Assembly: GCA_036556825.1 (NCBI GenBank)
Contig: DATBIR010000060.1
Location: forward strand, 1 to 64,000
DNA length: 64,000 bases
Origin: JAJKJG01 sp036556825
Lineage (GTDB): Bacteria > Pseudomonadota > Alphaproteobacteria > Rhizobiales > Beijerinckiaceae
Reading direction: 5' to 3'
A program made the translations under genes and the position numbers. Positions 15,482 through 24,614 of this stretch are shown one piece after another; positions within the stretch are counted from its first letter, which is position 1; every line of letters begins with the position of its first letter. A model generated the notes under the pieces. The model was not told the origin of the DNA and did not search any database. It was given only the letters and a program-made list of their open reading frames with translations.

Positions 15482-18154
15482 ATGGCGACCAACATCGTCA
15501 TAGGCGTCATCGTTCTTTCCTTGCTGGTGCTATGGCTTCGCTGGGGCGGCGTGTGGGATTACGTGCTGCGCTGGCTGCATGTCCTGTGGGCCTGCCGCGT
15601 GAGCGTCGTCAGCGTGCTTGCCGGCTACCTCTTGATGGCCAAGGTGCCTCAGGCCCAGGACGTCTTTGCGGATACTTCGGTCGGCGCGGCCTTCTGGCTG
15701 CTGTTCTTCGTCTTCGCCTTCTTCATCTGGGCCCTGCCGGTCCACTACGCCGCCCGCCGCATGCTCGACCGCGAGGAATGGGCACTTGCGAACCGCCTGC
15801 AGGGGCCGGCGCGGGTCGCGGAACAGGTGCGCCTGATCAATGCCTATGAGCGCGCCATCGTCTGGGTGCCGCGCCTCCTCGGCATCGCCTGTTTCGGCGC
15901 CATCGGGCTCGGCATGCTGCTCTCCCGCGACAACCTGGCGCCGGCCGCGCGCATGGATCTGGTCGCCGACGCCCGCGAGCGGATCGGCTGGCTGCTGTTC
16001 GCCAACACCATCGTCGCCGTCGTGTTCGCCTGGTTCGTGATCCGGCGCTCCGCCATCATGCGGCAGGTCGGCGTCGAGCGGGCGGCGCAGCCGGCGCACC
16101 TGCCGGGAGTGCCCGCTGGCGCGATCGGCATCAGCGAGAGCGGGCCGCTCTGGCTCGAGCGCCTGCTCAGTTCATCCTATTGGCGGGCGCGCGCCGTCGG
16201 ACCAGCCTCGCAATTCTTCGCCGACCTGCTCGCGACAAGCTCCGTCGTGATCATCTCCGGCCTGTTCATCCTGGTCTTCGTCGACCCGCTTCAGGTCGCG
16301 GATCGCGTTCCGCGCGCCGTGTTTCTCGTCTTCATGCTCGGCGCCCCGGTGGTCGGCCTGACCTGGGTCGCGGCCTGGTCGCACAAGCTGCGTGCGCCGC
16401 TGCTCGTCATGGTCGCCGTGACGCTCGCCCTCGTCGCAACCTTCTCGCCGCAGTTCCACGACGCGCGCCAGTTGCCGCTGCGCGACGGCGACAAGGCGGC
16501 GCAAACGGCTGCCCGCCAGATTACCTTGGCGAGCGCCGCCGCCCGCTGGATGACGGCCAACGACTGCACGATGCAGGATCCCCAGCGCTGCCCGAGCCCC
16601 ATCATCGTTGCGGGTCAGGGCGGTGCGAGCCGCGCGGCTTTCTTCACCGCCGGCGTCCTCGGCGAGCTTCTGCACACGACACGGAGCGACGACCGCTACC
16701 GTGATTTCGGGCGGCAGCTTTTCGCGCTGTCGACCGTTTCGGGAAGCTCGCTGGCCGCCGTCGTGACGCGCGCCGCCCTCGAAGACAGCGTGGACCGCGC
16801 CAAAGGAGAAACGGCGTGGCGCGAAGGGCCGTGCGGCACCGCGCCGGACGGAGTTTATTTCCGCTCGCCGCGCGCTTCCGCGGCGGCGCGGGCGCAAGCG
16901 CCGGAGACCCGCCGCAACTGGCGCGCCTGTCTGCAGAACCTGACCGCCGGAGATTTCCTGTCGCCGGTCTTTGTCGGCGTCGCCATCCGGGATCTCACAT
17001 CCGTGCCGAAATGGTTCCGCGGCCGCGATCCCTGGTGGCAGGACCGGGCGGTCCTGCTCGAGCGCGCCTGGGAGCGGCGCTACGCTGCCATCGTCACGGC
17101 CAGCAAGGACGCTCCGGCGAGCGCCCGTCATCCGGACGGGCTGGAGCGCCGGTTCGGCTATCTGACGGCCGAAGGCGGCGTTGCGGCTGCCCAGGGCAGC
17201 TGGATCCCGCTGTTGTTCGTGAACGGATCATCGGTCGAGACCGGCCGCCGCATCCTGTCTTCGGACGTCAGGCCCTGGCAATGCCGGACCTACCCGGACG
17301 GCAAGCGCGGCGTGGCGAGCCATCTCGAGGAGGGCTACGATCTGTTCGAGATCGTCGGCAGTGGCGCAAGCGCGCCCGAGCGGCCGCAGGCGCCTTGCGC
17401 CGAGCCCAAGCTCGCGTCGAGCGAAGGCATCGTTCCGCGCGCGGTAGTCACCGCGTCCGACGAGGGCGCCGATTTTCGGCTGTCGACGATCGCCACGATG
17501 AGCGCCCGCTTCCCGATCATCTCTCCGCCCGGAACCCTGCGCAATCAGGACGGCAACACCGTCGACCGCATCGTCGACGGCGGCTTCTTCGAGAACGACG
17601 GCCTTGCCACGGCCGCCGATATCGCCGACGCCCTGATCGCCGAATACGGATTGCGGCCGGTGATCCTTCACATCACCAACGAGCCGCTCGCGCTGCGCGA
17701 CAGCGACTGGCGCGATCCGCGGCCCGAGCCCTCGCCGACCCTCCCGGACGCCAGGGAATTGACCTGGCTGCAGTCGGTCTCGATGCCCATCAAAGGCCTT
17801 TACGAGACGCGCAGCGGTCACGGCAACGAGGCCGCGAACGTCGCCGTCCGGCTGGTCGAGGACCATGCCCGCTACACCTTCTGCAACGGCGGCGGGGACT
17901 GCGCCATCCCGGCGCACTACATTCGCGTCGCCGTCTACGACAGCCTCATGGAACGCAAGGACAGCCCGACCAAGCTGCCGGAAGTGTCGATGAGCTGGTG
18001 GCTGTCGCAGCCGGTTCAGGCCTATCTCGACGCCCAGCTCGCGCATCCGCGCAACCGCTGCTCCCTCGCCATCATGGCATGGCATCTTGCCAAACGCGAC
18101 GCTGCTGCCGACCGCGTCTTCACCGAACCGCAGGCGTGCGGCTCCGGCGGCTGA
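15482..18154 (+). CDS. Large membrane protein with patatin-like domain
   Basis: An 890-residue protein. Residues 1-320 hold about eight membrane segments (for example 3-18, 70-85, 128-147, 168-185, 250-270, 280-300). The C-terminal half is soluble and carries patatin-like elements in order: GQGGASRAAFFTAG near 378 (oxyanion GGxxR type), STVSGSSLAAVV near 417 with the SGSS nucleophile elbow replacing strict GxSxG, and VDGGFFEND with Asp at about 699 (DGG). It is therefore a putative membrane-bound lipid acyl hydrolase, possibly inactive given the elbow change. Start chosen at 15482 because GGAGG lies 5 bases upstream. Convergent with yidD. Confidence 0.8.
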   Translation: MATNIVIGVIVLSLLVLWLRWGGVWDYVLRWLHVLWACRVSVVSVLAGYLLMAKVPQAQDVFADTSVGAAFWLLFFVFAFFIWALPVHYAARRMLDREEWALANRLQGPARVAEQVRLINAYERAIVWVPRLLGIACFGAIGLGMLLSRDNLAPAARMDLVADARERIGWLLFANTIVAVVFAWFVIRRSAIMRQVGVERAAQPAHLPGVPAGAIGISESGPLWLERLLSSSYWRARAVGPASQFFADLLATSSVVIISGLFILVFVDPLQVADRVPRAVFLVFMLGAPVVGLTWVAAWSHKLRAPLLVMVAVTLALVATFSPQFHDARQLPLRDGDKAAQTAARQITLASAAARWMTANDCTMQDPQRCPSPIIVAGQGGASRAAFFTAGVLGELLHTTRSDDRYRDFGRQLFALSTVSGSSLAAVVTRAALEDSVDRAKGETAWREGPCGTAPDGVYFRSPRASAAARAQAPETRRNWRACLQNLTAGDFLSPVFVGVAIRDLTSVPKWFRGRDPWWQDRAVLLERAWERRYAAIVTASKDAPASARHPDGLERRFGYLTAEGGVAAAQGSWIPLLFVNGSSVETGRRILSSDVRPWQCRTYPDGKRGVASHLEEGYDLFEIVGSGASAPERPQAPCAEPKLASSEGIVPRAVVTASDEGADFRLSTIATMSARFPIISPPGTLRNQDGNTVDRIVDGGFFENDGLATAADIADALIAEYGLRPVILHITNEPLALRDSDWRDPRPEPSPTLPDARELTWLQSVSMPIKGLYETRSGHGNEAANVAVRLVEDHARYTFCNGGGDCAIPAHYIRVAVYDSLMERKDSPTKLPEVSMSWWLSQPVQAYLDAQLAHPRNRCSLAIMAWHLAKRDAAADRVFTEPQACGSGG

Positions 18155-18163
18155 ACGAAAACC

Positions 18164-18514
18164 CTATCCGCCCCGCGCCTGACCGGACGCATCCGTTGCA
18201 GGTTGCGCGGGCGGCGGGTTGACGCCGCGCCAGCGGCCGTAGCGCCACGGCGCATACCAGCGCGCCCGGAGCGGCAGTTCTTCGCAGACAAGGTCGATGC
18301 CGCTGGTGCCGAGCGGGCCGCACCGGCAGATGCGCGCAAAGCCCATCCAGCCGCCAGCCCACACGCCGTGCCGGCTGATCGCCTCGTCCGTGTATTCGGA
18401 GCAGGACGGCAAGTGCCGGCACTGCCGGCCGATCAGGGCCGAGAGCGTGAGCTGGTAGGCGCGGATGAGGTGGTGGGCACCGCGGCGGGACAGCATGCTG
18501 AGCGTCGCGCTCAC
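18164..18514 (-). CDS. yidD: Membrane protein insertion efficiency factor YidD
   Basis: A 116-residue YidD family protein. The signature is LIRAYQLTLSALIG, RHLPSCSEYTDEAISRHG, and RICRCGPLG at about residues 17-68. YidD sits at the inner face of the membrane and assists YidC-dependent insertion. Starts with GTG overlapping the stop of the Fe-S scaffold gene (GTGA), so it is coupled to it. The Pro/Gln-rich C-terminal tail is poorly conserved. In many bacteria yidD lies between rnpA and yidC; here it sits with the scaffold gene instead. Confidence 0.93.
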   Translation of the reverse strand: MSATLSMLSRRGAHHLIRAYQLTLSALIGRQCRHLPSCSEYTDEAISRHGVWAGGWMGFARICRCGPLGTSGIDLVCEELPLRARWYAPWRYGRWRGVNPPPAQPATDASGQARGG

Positions 18515-18960
18515 CCTGCTGCGGAAGCGGACTGCCGCGCTTCGATCTGGCCGAGCGCGTCGACGACCGCGTCGAAGGTCAGCATGGTCGAGGCGTGGCG
18601 GGCCTTGAAGTCGCGCACCGGCTCGAGCACCGCCAAGTCATGCCACTTGCCGTCCGGCGGCGGCCCGTTCTCCTTGAGCATGCGCCGCATGGCGTCGCGC
18701 ACCGCGCGCAGCTCCCCGGCCGTCGACCCGACCACGTGCCGCGCCATGATCGACGAGGATGCCTGGCCGAGGGCGCAGGCCTTCACCTCGTGGGCGAAAT
18801 CGGTGACGAGGTCGCCGTCGACCTTGAGGTCGACGGTCACGGTCGAGCCGCAGAGCTTGGAATGGGCCTTGGCGGACGCATCCGGCGCCGGCAGCCGGCC
18901 GAGCCGGGGGATGTTGGCGGCCAGTTCCAGGATGCGCTTGTTGTAGATGTCGTTCAGCAT
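18511..18960 (-). CDS. IscU/NifU-like Fe-S scaffold protein
   Basis: A 149-residue IscU-fold protein. It retains the first cysteine (KLCGSTVTVDL, about residue 31) and second (VKACALGQASSSI, about 55). The third ligand, normally Cys in a CATL-type motif, is Ser in KARHASTMLTFDAV. Alignment is from memory, so this is probable rather than proven. It may be a specialised scaffold or regulator. Start chosen at ATG 18960; a start 27 bases further upstream is possible. Coupled to yidD and divergent from folE. Confidence 0.85.
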   Translation of the reverse strand: MLNDIYNKRILELAANIPRLGRLPAPDASAKAHSKLCGSTVTVDLKVDGDLVTDFAHEVKACALGQASSSIMARHVVGSTAGELRAVRDAMRRMLKENGPPPDGKWHDLAVLEPVRDFKARHASTMLTFDAVVDALGQIEARQSASAAG

Positions 18961-19142
18961 TGCAGAAGCTTGCCCGGAAGGCTGCATTGCCGTCCGGTCC
19001 TCCAGGCCCAATATATAGGGGCAGGCCCTCGCCAAGGCGAGCCGCGGCCGGTTCCGGCCGAGGAATAGTTCCCCTGGGCAGGGCCGGAGGTTGCGGCGGA
19101 GTGGCGCCACGATAGGTCAGACAACAAGGCGGGAGGCACCAC

Positions 19143-19775
19143 ATGGATGCCGTGGTTAAGTCCTTGTCCGCGCGTATGGCACAGGCCACCGCCGACAAGT
19201 CCGTTCAGCGCCCGAGCCGCGAGGAGGCCGAGGCGGCCGTGCGCACCCTGATCCAGTGGGCGGGCGACGACCCGTCGCGGGAGGGGCTGGCCGACACCCC
19301 GATGCGGGTCGTCAAGGCCTACGAGCAGCTCTTCAAGGGCTATCGTGACAAGCCCGAAGAGATCCTCGACCGGGTCTTCGAGGAGGTCGAGGGCTACAGC
19401 CAGCTCGTGCTGGTGCGCGAGATCCCGTTCTATTCCCATTGCGAGCACCACATGGTGCCGTTCCTCGGCAAGGCCCACGTCGCCTATTACCCCTCGGGCG
19501 GCGTGGTCGGCCTGTCGAAGCTGGCGCGGCTCGTTGACGCCTATGCCCGCCGCCTGCAGACGCAGGAAACCATGACCGTGCAGATCGCCGAGGCGATCGA
19601 CAGCGTGCTCAAGCCGCACGGCGTCGCCGTAATGCTGGAGGCTGAGCATTTCTGCATGTCCATCCGCGGCGTGCAGAAGGAGGGCGCCACGACCATCACC
19701 ACCCATTTCACGGACCGCTTCCGCGACGAGCCGGCCGAGCAGGTCCGCTTCCTCACCCTGGTGCGCGGCGGCTAG
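19143..19775 (+). CDS. folE: GTP cyclohydrolase I
   Basis: First enzyme of tetrahydrofolate synthesis (GTP to dihydroneopterin triphosphate). The 210-residue product has the family length. Zinc ligands are visible: Cys100 and His103 in SHCEHHMVPF, and Cys171 in EHFCMSIRG. SKLARLVDAYARRLQTQE (about 125-142) is the conserved core helix. A hairpin terminator follows at 19869. Starts divergently from the Fe-S scaffold gene across 182 bp. Confidence 0.97.
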   Translation: MDAVVKSLSARMAQATADKSVQRPSREEAEAAVRTLIQWAGDDPSREGLADTPMRVVKAYEQLFKGYRDKPEEILDRVFEEVEGYSQLVLVREIPFYSHCEHHMVPFLGKAHVAYYPSGGVVGLSKLARLVDAYARRLQTQETMTVQIAEAIDSVLKPHGVAVMLEAEHFCMSIRGVQKEGATTITTHFTDRFRDEPAEQVRFLTLVRGG

Positions 19776-19868
19776 CTGGCCCGTTTGATCTCTATGGGCG
19801 AAGCGGCCCCTGCTTCGCAGATCATGCTTGGCGCTTGACCTCACGGGTCATTCGCGTCTCTTGAACGG

Positions 19869-19897
19869 CGCCCGGCCTTGCTGCCGGGCGTTTCGTT
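19869..19897 (+). terminator. Rho-independent terminator after folE
   Basis: Perfect 8-bp stem CGCCCGGC/GCCGGGCG with a 6-base loop, followed by TTTCGTT. It ends 15 bases before the hisI start, so hisI probably has its own promoter or depends on read-through. Confidence 0.65.
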
Positions 19898-19911
19898 CCG
19901 GATCATGGGTC

Positions 19912-20334
19912 ATGAACGCTCCGTCCCCTTTTCCCCCGCCCGGCTCGCGGACCGAAGTCGAGGAAGGCGCCGTCCTGATGCCGCGCTTCGGGCCGGACGG
20001 GCTCGTCACCTGCGTCACCACCGACGCCGACAGCGGCGAGGTGCTGATGGTCGCGCATATGGACGCCGAGGCGCTCGCCCGCACCATGAAGACGCGCGAA
20101 GCCTGGTACTGGTCGCGCTCCCGCCGCGAATTGTGGCGCAAGGGGGCGACCAGCGGCCAGGTTCAGAGCGTCGTCGAGATGCGGGTCGATTGCGACCAGG
20201 ACGCCGTGTGGCTGAAGGTGCGCGTCGGCGGCGACGGCGGCTGCTGCCACACGGGCCGCCGCTCGTGTTTCTACCGCGTCGTATCGCTCGCCGAGGCGGG
20301 CGCGAGCGCCCTTCGCCTGAGCGAACAGGGATGA
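19912..20334 (+). CDS. hisI: Phosphoribosyl-AMP cyclohydrolase
   Basis: Third step of histidine biosynthesis (PR-AMP to ProFAR). 140 residues, single-domain HisI without the fused HisE pyrophosphohydrolase. Signature: VAHMDAEALARTMKTREAWYWSRSRRELW, then QSVVEMRVDCDQDAVWLKV with metal-binding DCDQD, then CCHTGRRSCFYR with the zinc cysteines. Starts at ATG 19912; a frame extension upstream overlaps the terminator and is not used. Downstream patatin gene is separated by 105 bp. Confidence 0.96.
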   Translation: MNAPSPFPPPGSRTEVEEGAVLMPRFGPDGLVTCVTTDADSGEVLMVAHMDAEALARTMKTREAWYWSRSRRELWRKGATSGQVQSVVEMRVDCDQDAVWLKVRVGGDGGCCHTGRRSCFYRVVSLAEAGASALRLSEQG

Positions 20335-20439
20335 TTCGTTAACCTTCGTGTTCTTGGCGTCCCATATGTCACCGGGATCATTCATAAGCGCTTCATGGAT
20401 GTGTGAGATGTTGATGGCGGCTTTGGGAAAGACCTTGCC

Positions 20440-21447
20440 ATGTTGTGGGACGGCATTGCCCGCCGTGCCTTCGGACCCGGCGGCGAAGGCGGAGAGACGG
20501 TGAATAGCGTTCCCGCCGAGCGCGAGCCGCGCAAGCGGCTCAAGATCGGGCTGGCGCTCGGCGGCGGCGCCGCCCGCGGCTGGTCGCATATCGGCGTCAT
20601 GCGCGTCCTCGAGCGCGAAGGCATCGTGCCCGACGTGATCGCCGGATGCTCGATCGGCGCCGTTGTCGGCGGCTGCTACGCCGCCTCGCGGCTCGACGAG
20701 CTCGAGACCTTCGCGCAGTCGCTGACCAAGCGCCGCGTCATGGGACTTCTGGATTTTCACATCAGCGGCTCGGGGCTGATCGCCGGCGACCGTCTCAGGC
20801 GGCTGCTCGAGCGCGACCTCGGCACGGCGCGCGTCGAGTCCCTGCCCTTGCGCTTCGCCACCGTCGCCACCGAGCTCGGCACCGGGCACGAGATCTGGCT
20901 GACGCGCGGGCCCCTCGTCGAGACGATGCGCGCGTCCTATGCGCTGCCGGGCGTGTTCGATCCGGTCAAGCTCGGCGGCCGCTGGCTGATGGACGGCGCC
21001 CTGGTCAATCCGATTCCGGTCACCGTGGCCCGCGCCCTCGGCGCCGATCTGGTGATCTGCGTCAACCTCAATGGCGACATCCGTCTGCGCGGCACGGTCA
21101 TCCAGTCGCACGGCGCCGACGAGGACATCGTCGAGATGGCGATCGAGGAGCCGCGCCGCTGGGCCTTCTTTGGCGGGCGGCGCGAGGCGCCGGCCCGGCC
21201 GAAGATCTCCGACGCCCCCGGCATCGCCGCCGTGATGGTCGACGCCTTCAACATCACCCAGGACCGCATCGCCCGCTCGCGCCTCGCCGGCGATCCGCCC
21301 GACGTGATGATCTGCCCGAAGCTGTCGCCTGTCGGATTGTTCGAGTTCCATCGCGCCGACGAGTGCATCGAGCTCGGCCGCGAGGCGACCGAGCGCGCCC
21401 TGCCCGACATCTACGAGCTGATCGAGGAATCCCGGAAGGTCGGCTGA
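20440..21447 (+). CDS. Patatin-like phospholipase
   Basis: A 335-residue patatin-family serine lipase. Clear catalytic elements: oxyanion loop LGGGAARGWSHIG at about 40-52, nucleophile elbow GCSIGAVVG with Ser about residue 70, and catalytic Asp in MDGALVNPIPVT near 186. No membrane segment. Likely hydrolyses phospholipid or lysophospholipid acyl groups at the membrane. Alternative start GTG at 20500 also has a good ribosome site (GGAGAG). A convergent hairpin follows at 21466. Confidence 0.93.
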   Translation: MLWDGIARRAFGPGGEGGETVNSVPAEREPRKRLKIGLALGGGAARGWSHIGVMRVLEREGIVPDVIAGCSIGAVVGGCYAASRLDELETFAQSLTKRRVMGLLDFHISGSGLIAGDRLRRLLERDLGTARVESLPLRFATVATELGTGHEIWLTRGPLVETMRASYALPGVFDPVKLGGRWLMDGALVNPIPVTVARALGADLVICVNLNGDIRLRGTVIQSHGADEDIVEMAIEEPRRWAFFGGRREAPARPKISDAPGIAAVMVDAFNITQDRIARSRLAGDPPDVMICPKLSPVGLFEFHRADECIELGREATERALPDIYELIEESRKVG

Positions 21448-21465
21448 GACGGCGCTCGCCGTGGG

Positions 21466-21492
21466 GCGGGACGATCGAAGCGGTCCCGCTTT
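21466..21492. terminator. Hairpin between patatin and CBS genes
   Basis: Seven-base stem GCGGGAC/GTCCCGC with a 10-base loop followed by TTTA, between convergent genes; likely terminator for the patatin gene. Confidence 0.55.
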
Positions 21493-21504
21493 ACCTGCGC
21501 AGGC

Positions 21505-21936
21505 TCATGCGGTGGCGATGTAGTCGCGCAGGGCGCGGCTCTCGCCCTCGATCTCCGCCAGGCGGTATTTGACCACGTCGCCGATCGAGACGATGCCGTT
21601 CAGCTTGCCGTCCTCGACGATCGGCACGTGCCGGAACTTGCCGTTGGTCATGATCTCCATCAGTTCGTTGATGGCCGAGCGGCCGGTGCAGGTCACGACC
21701 TTGGCGGTCATGTAGCGCGACACCGGGTCGCTGAGAGCCGCGGCGCCCTTTTCGTTGATGGCGCGGACGATGTCGCGCTCCGACAGGATGCCGAGCACCG
21801 GCTGGCCGCCGCTGCTCACGACGACCGCGCCGATGCGCTTGTCGGACAGGGTGCGTGCCGCCTCCGCCAGCGTGCATTGCGGGTCGATGGTCACGACGTT
21901 GCGACCTTTCTCGGAAAGAATGTGCTCGACATTCAT
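21505..21936 (-). CDS. Tandem CBS-domain protein
   Basis: A 143-residue protein made of two CBS domains (about 10-60 and 75-130), a Bateman module that binds adenine nucleotides. Motifs: TLAEAARTLSDKRIGAVVVSS, VLGILSERDIVRAI and the second copy KFRHVPIVEDGKLNGIVSIGDVV. No output domain, so it probably acts on a partner protein. Such small CBS proteins are common in Rhizobiales. It lies 61 bp downstream of the rhomboid gene on the same strand. Confidence 0.94.
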   Translation of the reverse strand: MNVEHILSEKGRNVVTIDPQCTLAEAARTLSDKRIGAVVVSSGGQPVLGILSERDIVRAINEKGAAALSDPVSRYMTAKVVTCTGRSAINELMEIMTNGKFRHVPIVEDGKLNGIVSIGDVVKYRLAEIEGESRALRDYIATA

Positions 21937-21997
21937 GCCCTGCTCCCTGGCGCGTCGGTTCCGCCGGCTGCGATTGTGCGAGGTGCCGGCCCGTCTT

Positions 21998-22813
21998 TCA
22001 AGTCACGCGTGTGCGCACGCCTCCCGGCGGGTCGATCAGCGGGAACAGCAGGAGGCCGACCAGGAAGCCGCCGATATGCGCTTCCCAGGCGATGCTCGCG
22101 TCGGTGATGCCGAGCGGTGCCGCGACAATTCCGAACAGGAGATTGACCGCGAACCAGAGGCCGACGAACAGCGCCGCCCGCGAATTCGCCAGAAGGCCGA
22201 TGAGGCTCGACCGGGGCTGATCGAAGTCGCCCGTCCACCCGGACCGCAGGCCGCCGCCGAACATGAAGCGCGCCGCCGCCGCCATCATCCCGGACACCGC
22301 GGCCGAGGCTCCGACCATCGGCATCACGCTGTACGGATGGGCCAGCCAATGGGCGGCGGCTCCGCCGACCGCCGCGGCGAGCGCCAGGGCGAGGAAGCGC
22401 AGCCCGCCGCAGCGGCGCGCGACCGGCGTGCCGAAGGCGGCCAACCACAGGCTGTTCAGGACCACGTGGCCCCATGAGCCATGCAGCACCGCGTAGGTGA
22501 CGGGCGACCAGTATGGCGATGCGCCGTCGCGCAGGACGTATTGCGCCAGCGCCAGGCGCAGCGGCGCGTCGGCCTCTGCCCCGTCCTTGCCGACGCGGTC
22601 GAGCAACGCTTGGGGCGTCGCCAGGTCCCAGGCGGCGGTCCACTGCGCCGGGATGAAGGCGAGGTCGAGCAGCAGCCGCAGATCGGTCTCGTCCGACAGG
22701 ACCGAGCGCAGCCCGTGCGCCGCCAGGACCAGCCCGATGCTGGCCACGACGACGGCGGGGATGTTGAAGATGGGCTCGCGGAGCCGTCGTTCGGGGGGCA
22801 AGGTCTGCAGCAT
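21998..22813 (-). CDS. Rhomboid family intramembrane protease
   Basis: A 271-residue polytopic membrane protein with rhomboid signature. Six or seven membrane segments. The nucleophile region is PMVGASAAVSGMMAAAARFM (catalytic Ser in GAS, about residue 169), and the catalytic His is in WEAHIGGFLVGLLL near the C terminus. YAVLHGSWGHVVLNSLWLAAFG is the characteristic loop 1/TM2 block. Start ATG 22813; a GTG codon directly before it is also possible. It lies next to a dispersed palindromic element and upstream of the CBS gene. Confidence 0.92.
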   Translation of the reverse strand: MLQTLPPERRLREPIFNIPAVVVASIGLVLAAHGLRSVLSDETDLRLLLDLAFIPAQWTAAWDLATPQALLDRVGKDGAEADAPLRLALAQYVLRDGASPYWSPVTYAVLHGSWGHVVLNSLWLAAFGTPVARRCGGLRFLALALAAAVGGAAAHWLAHPYSVMPMVGASAAVSGMMAAAARFMFGGGLRSGWTGDFDQPRSSLIGLLANSRAALFVGLWFAVNLLFGIVAAPLGITDASIAWEAHIGGFLVGLLLFPLIDPPGGVRTRVT

Positions 22814-22821
22814 CACGTCTC

Positions 22822-22972
22822 AGGGCACGATCCGGCGAAAGCCTGCCCGGACGTGATCCGGGATGGACACCACTTCGCCGAAAAAGGCATGTCCCGGACT
22901 TGATCCGGGATCATGCGGCTCAAGAAGGAACAGGGCCGGACCGATTCAACCTGAAACGATCCTCGCCCTAGA
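22822..22972. repeat. Dispersed palindromic element, copy 2
   Basis: Lies just upstream of the rhomboid start. Contains two CGGA(C)xTGATCCGGGAT motifs and TTCGCCGAAAAAGGCATGTCCCGG, then a degenerate terminal hairpin (about 22931-22970). The outer part is larger than in other copies. No gene is seen in the following 229 bp up to the PAS gene. Confidence 0.8.
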
Positions 22973-23201
22973 TGGCGACCCCGCCCCGCCGCGCAAGCCG
23001 AAACCGATCGGAATCGCCGCGCCCGGCCGCGGCGCGCTCTTAACCTTAAGGATTGGTTTCCGGCACCTCGCTGCGGTTTCGGCGTGTCCCCTGCAGGAGA
23101 AGCGCTAACCTCCGCGGCGCGCGGCGGAATTGCCGCCGCCAGGGGGCGATTGGTTCAAACAGGGACGGTCGACGGCGCGAGATGTGCCGGCCGCACGAGG
23201 C

Positions 23202-23798
23202 ATGAAGCACGCCACATCACGGATGCTCTTCGCTTATTGGGATGCGTTGCGCGGCCAGCGCGCCGCGCCCGAGCGCCGCGATATCGACCCCGGCGAGATC
23301 CGGCATATCCTGGCCGATTCCTTCATTCTCGAGACCGAGCCCCACGGCGCCGCCTGCATCCGCCTCGCCGGCACGCGCCTGTGCGCGCTCTTCGGCCGCG
23401 AGCTCAAGGGCAGCCCCCTGCACGAGCTCTGGCCGCAAGCCGGGCGCGAGGAGATCAGGCATTTCATCGAGATCGTCAGCGACGAGACCGCTGGCGTCGT
23501 CGCCGGCCTCGTCGGCCTCACGCCCGAAGGGGCGACGCTCGAGCTCGAGATGCTGCTCTTGCCGTTACGCCACAGCGGGCAGACCCACAGCCGCATTCTC
23601 GGCGTGATGTCACCGATGCTGGTGCCGCCGTGGCTCGGCCTTCACGCCCTCGACTGCCTCGAGACCGCCTCGCTGCGCGTGATCTGGCCGTCCGGCCGGG
23701 CGCGCCAGGAGTGGCGGCGGATCGAAACGCCCGCGGACAAGCGCCGGCAGTTCGTGCTCCACCAGGGCGGGCGCGTCTCGGACCGCGAGCCGGCCTGA
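23202..23798 (+). CDS. PAS-fold (PAS_5-like) protein
   Basis: A 198-residue cytoplasmic protein. The layout (MLFAYWDALRGQRAAPERRDIDPGEIRHIL, then FILETEPHGAACIRLAGTRLCALFGRELKG) matches the alphaproteobacterial PAS_5 group, a single sensory-like domain without kinase or HTH output. Start at ATG 23202 with GAGG 4 bases upstream; a longer frame from 23130 lacks a site. A PilZ protein gene follows after 108 bp, so the pair may act in cyclic-di-GMP or cell cycle control, which is inference. Confidence 0.8.
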   Translation: MKHATSRMLFAYWDALRGQRAAPERRDIDPGEIRHILADSFILETEPHGAACIRLAGTRLCALFGRELKGSPLHELWPQAGREEIRHFIEIVSDETAGVVAGLVGLTPEGATLELEMLLLPLRHSGQTHSRILGVMSPMLVPPWLGLHALDCLETASLRVIWPSGRARQEWRRIETPADKRRQFVLHQGGRVSDREPA

Positions 23799-23906
23799 GC
23801 GGTCGGAGCGACGGCTTCGCCGATTCGATCCGCCATAAGCGCGCGTTAACTGCTGCGCCCTATCGTCTTGCCCGGACCATCTTCTGGCATGTGACCACCG
23901 AAGGGC

Positions 23907-24527
23907 ATGACGCAAGTGCAACGCCTCGCAGCTGCCGGGCCACGCTCACGACCGGTCGAGCGGCGGCGGCATCAGCGCGTTCGGGTCGCGCTGCTCGGGC
24001 GCTACATGCTCCCCAACCGTCACGAATACCCTTGCCAGACCGTCGACATCTCGCCCGGCGGCGCCCTTCTTCTGGCGCCGGTCAAGGGCGAGATCGGCGC
24101 GCGCATCATCGCCTATTTCGAGCATATCGGCCGCCTCGAGGGTGAGGTCGCCCGCCATGTCGAGCAGGGTTTCGCGATCTCTTTCTCGGCGACCATCCGC
24201 AAGCGCGACAAGCTCGCCAGCCAGCTGACCTGGCTCGCCAATCGCGAGGTGCTCGGCCTGCCGGAGGACCGCGGCCACGGCCGCATCGTGCCGATCAATC
24301 CGGTCACCATGCTGCGTCTCGATGACGGGCGCCAGCTGCCGGTGCGGCTGATCGATATCTCCCGGACGGGAGCCGGCGTGTCGATCGACAACGGCCCGGA
24401 CGTCGGCACCAGCGTGATCGTCGGCAGCACGCCCGGAAAAGTGGTGCGCCGCTTCCAGGACGGCATCGCCGTGGAATTCCTGCGGCCGCTGCCGCCCGAG
24501 CTTTTCGACGAGAACATCGTCCTGTAG
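23907..24527 (+). CDS. PilZ-domain protein with two tandem domains
   Basis: A 206-residue protein with two PilZ-like domains. The first carries the cyclic-di-GMP signature: RRRHQRV (RxxxR) at about 19-25 and DISPGGALL (D/NxSxxG) at about 48-56. The second (about 100-200) has DISRTGAGVSID but no clear RxxxR, so it is probably a non-binding PilZ fold. Likely a c-di-GMP effector for motility, surface or envelope processes. Close relatives are common in Rhizobiales next to PAS proteins. Confidence 0.88.
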   Translation: MTQVQRLAAAGPRSRPVERRRHQRVRVALLGRYMLPNRHEYPCQTVDISPGGALLLAPVKGEIGARIIAYFEHIGRLEGEVARHVEQGFAISFSATIRKRDKLASQLTWLANREVLGLPEDRGHGRIVPINPVTMLRLDDGRQLPVRLIDISRTGAGVSIDNGPDVGTSVIVGSTPGKVVRRFQDGIAVEFLRPLPPELFDENIVL

Positions 24528-24614
24528 CGCGCGCCCATCCCAGGCGTCATTCGGGGACGCGGCGATCCATCCATCGCGCGCATCCCGCCCCGCCTGTCAT
24601 GCCCGCCCCCTGTC

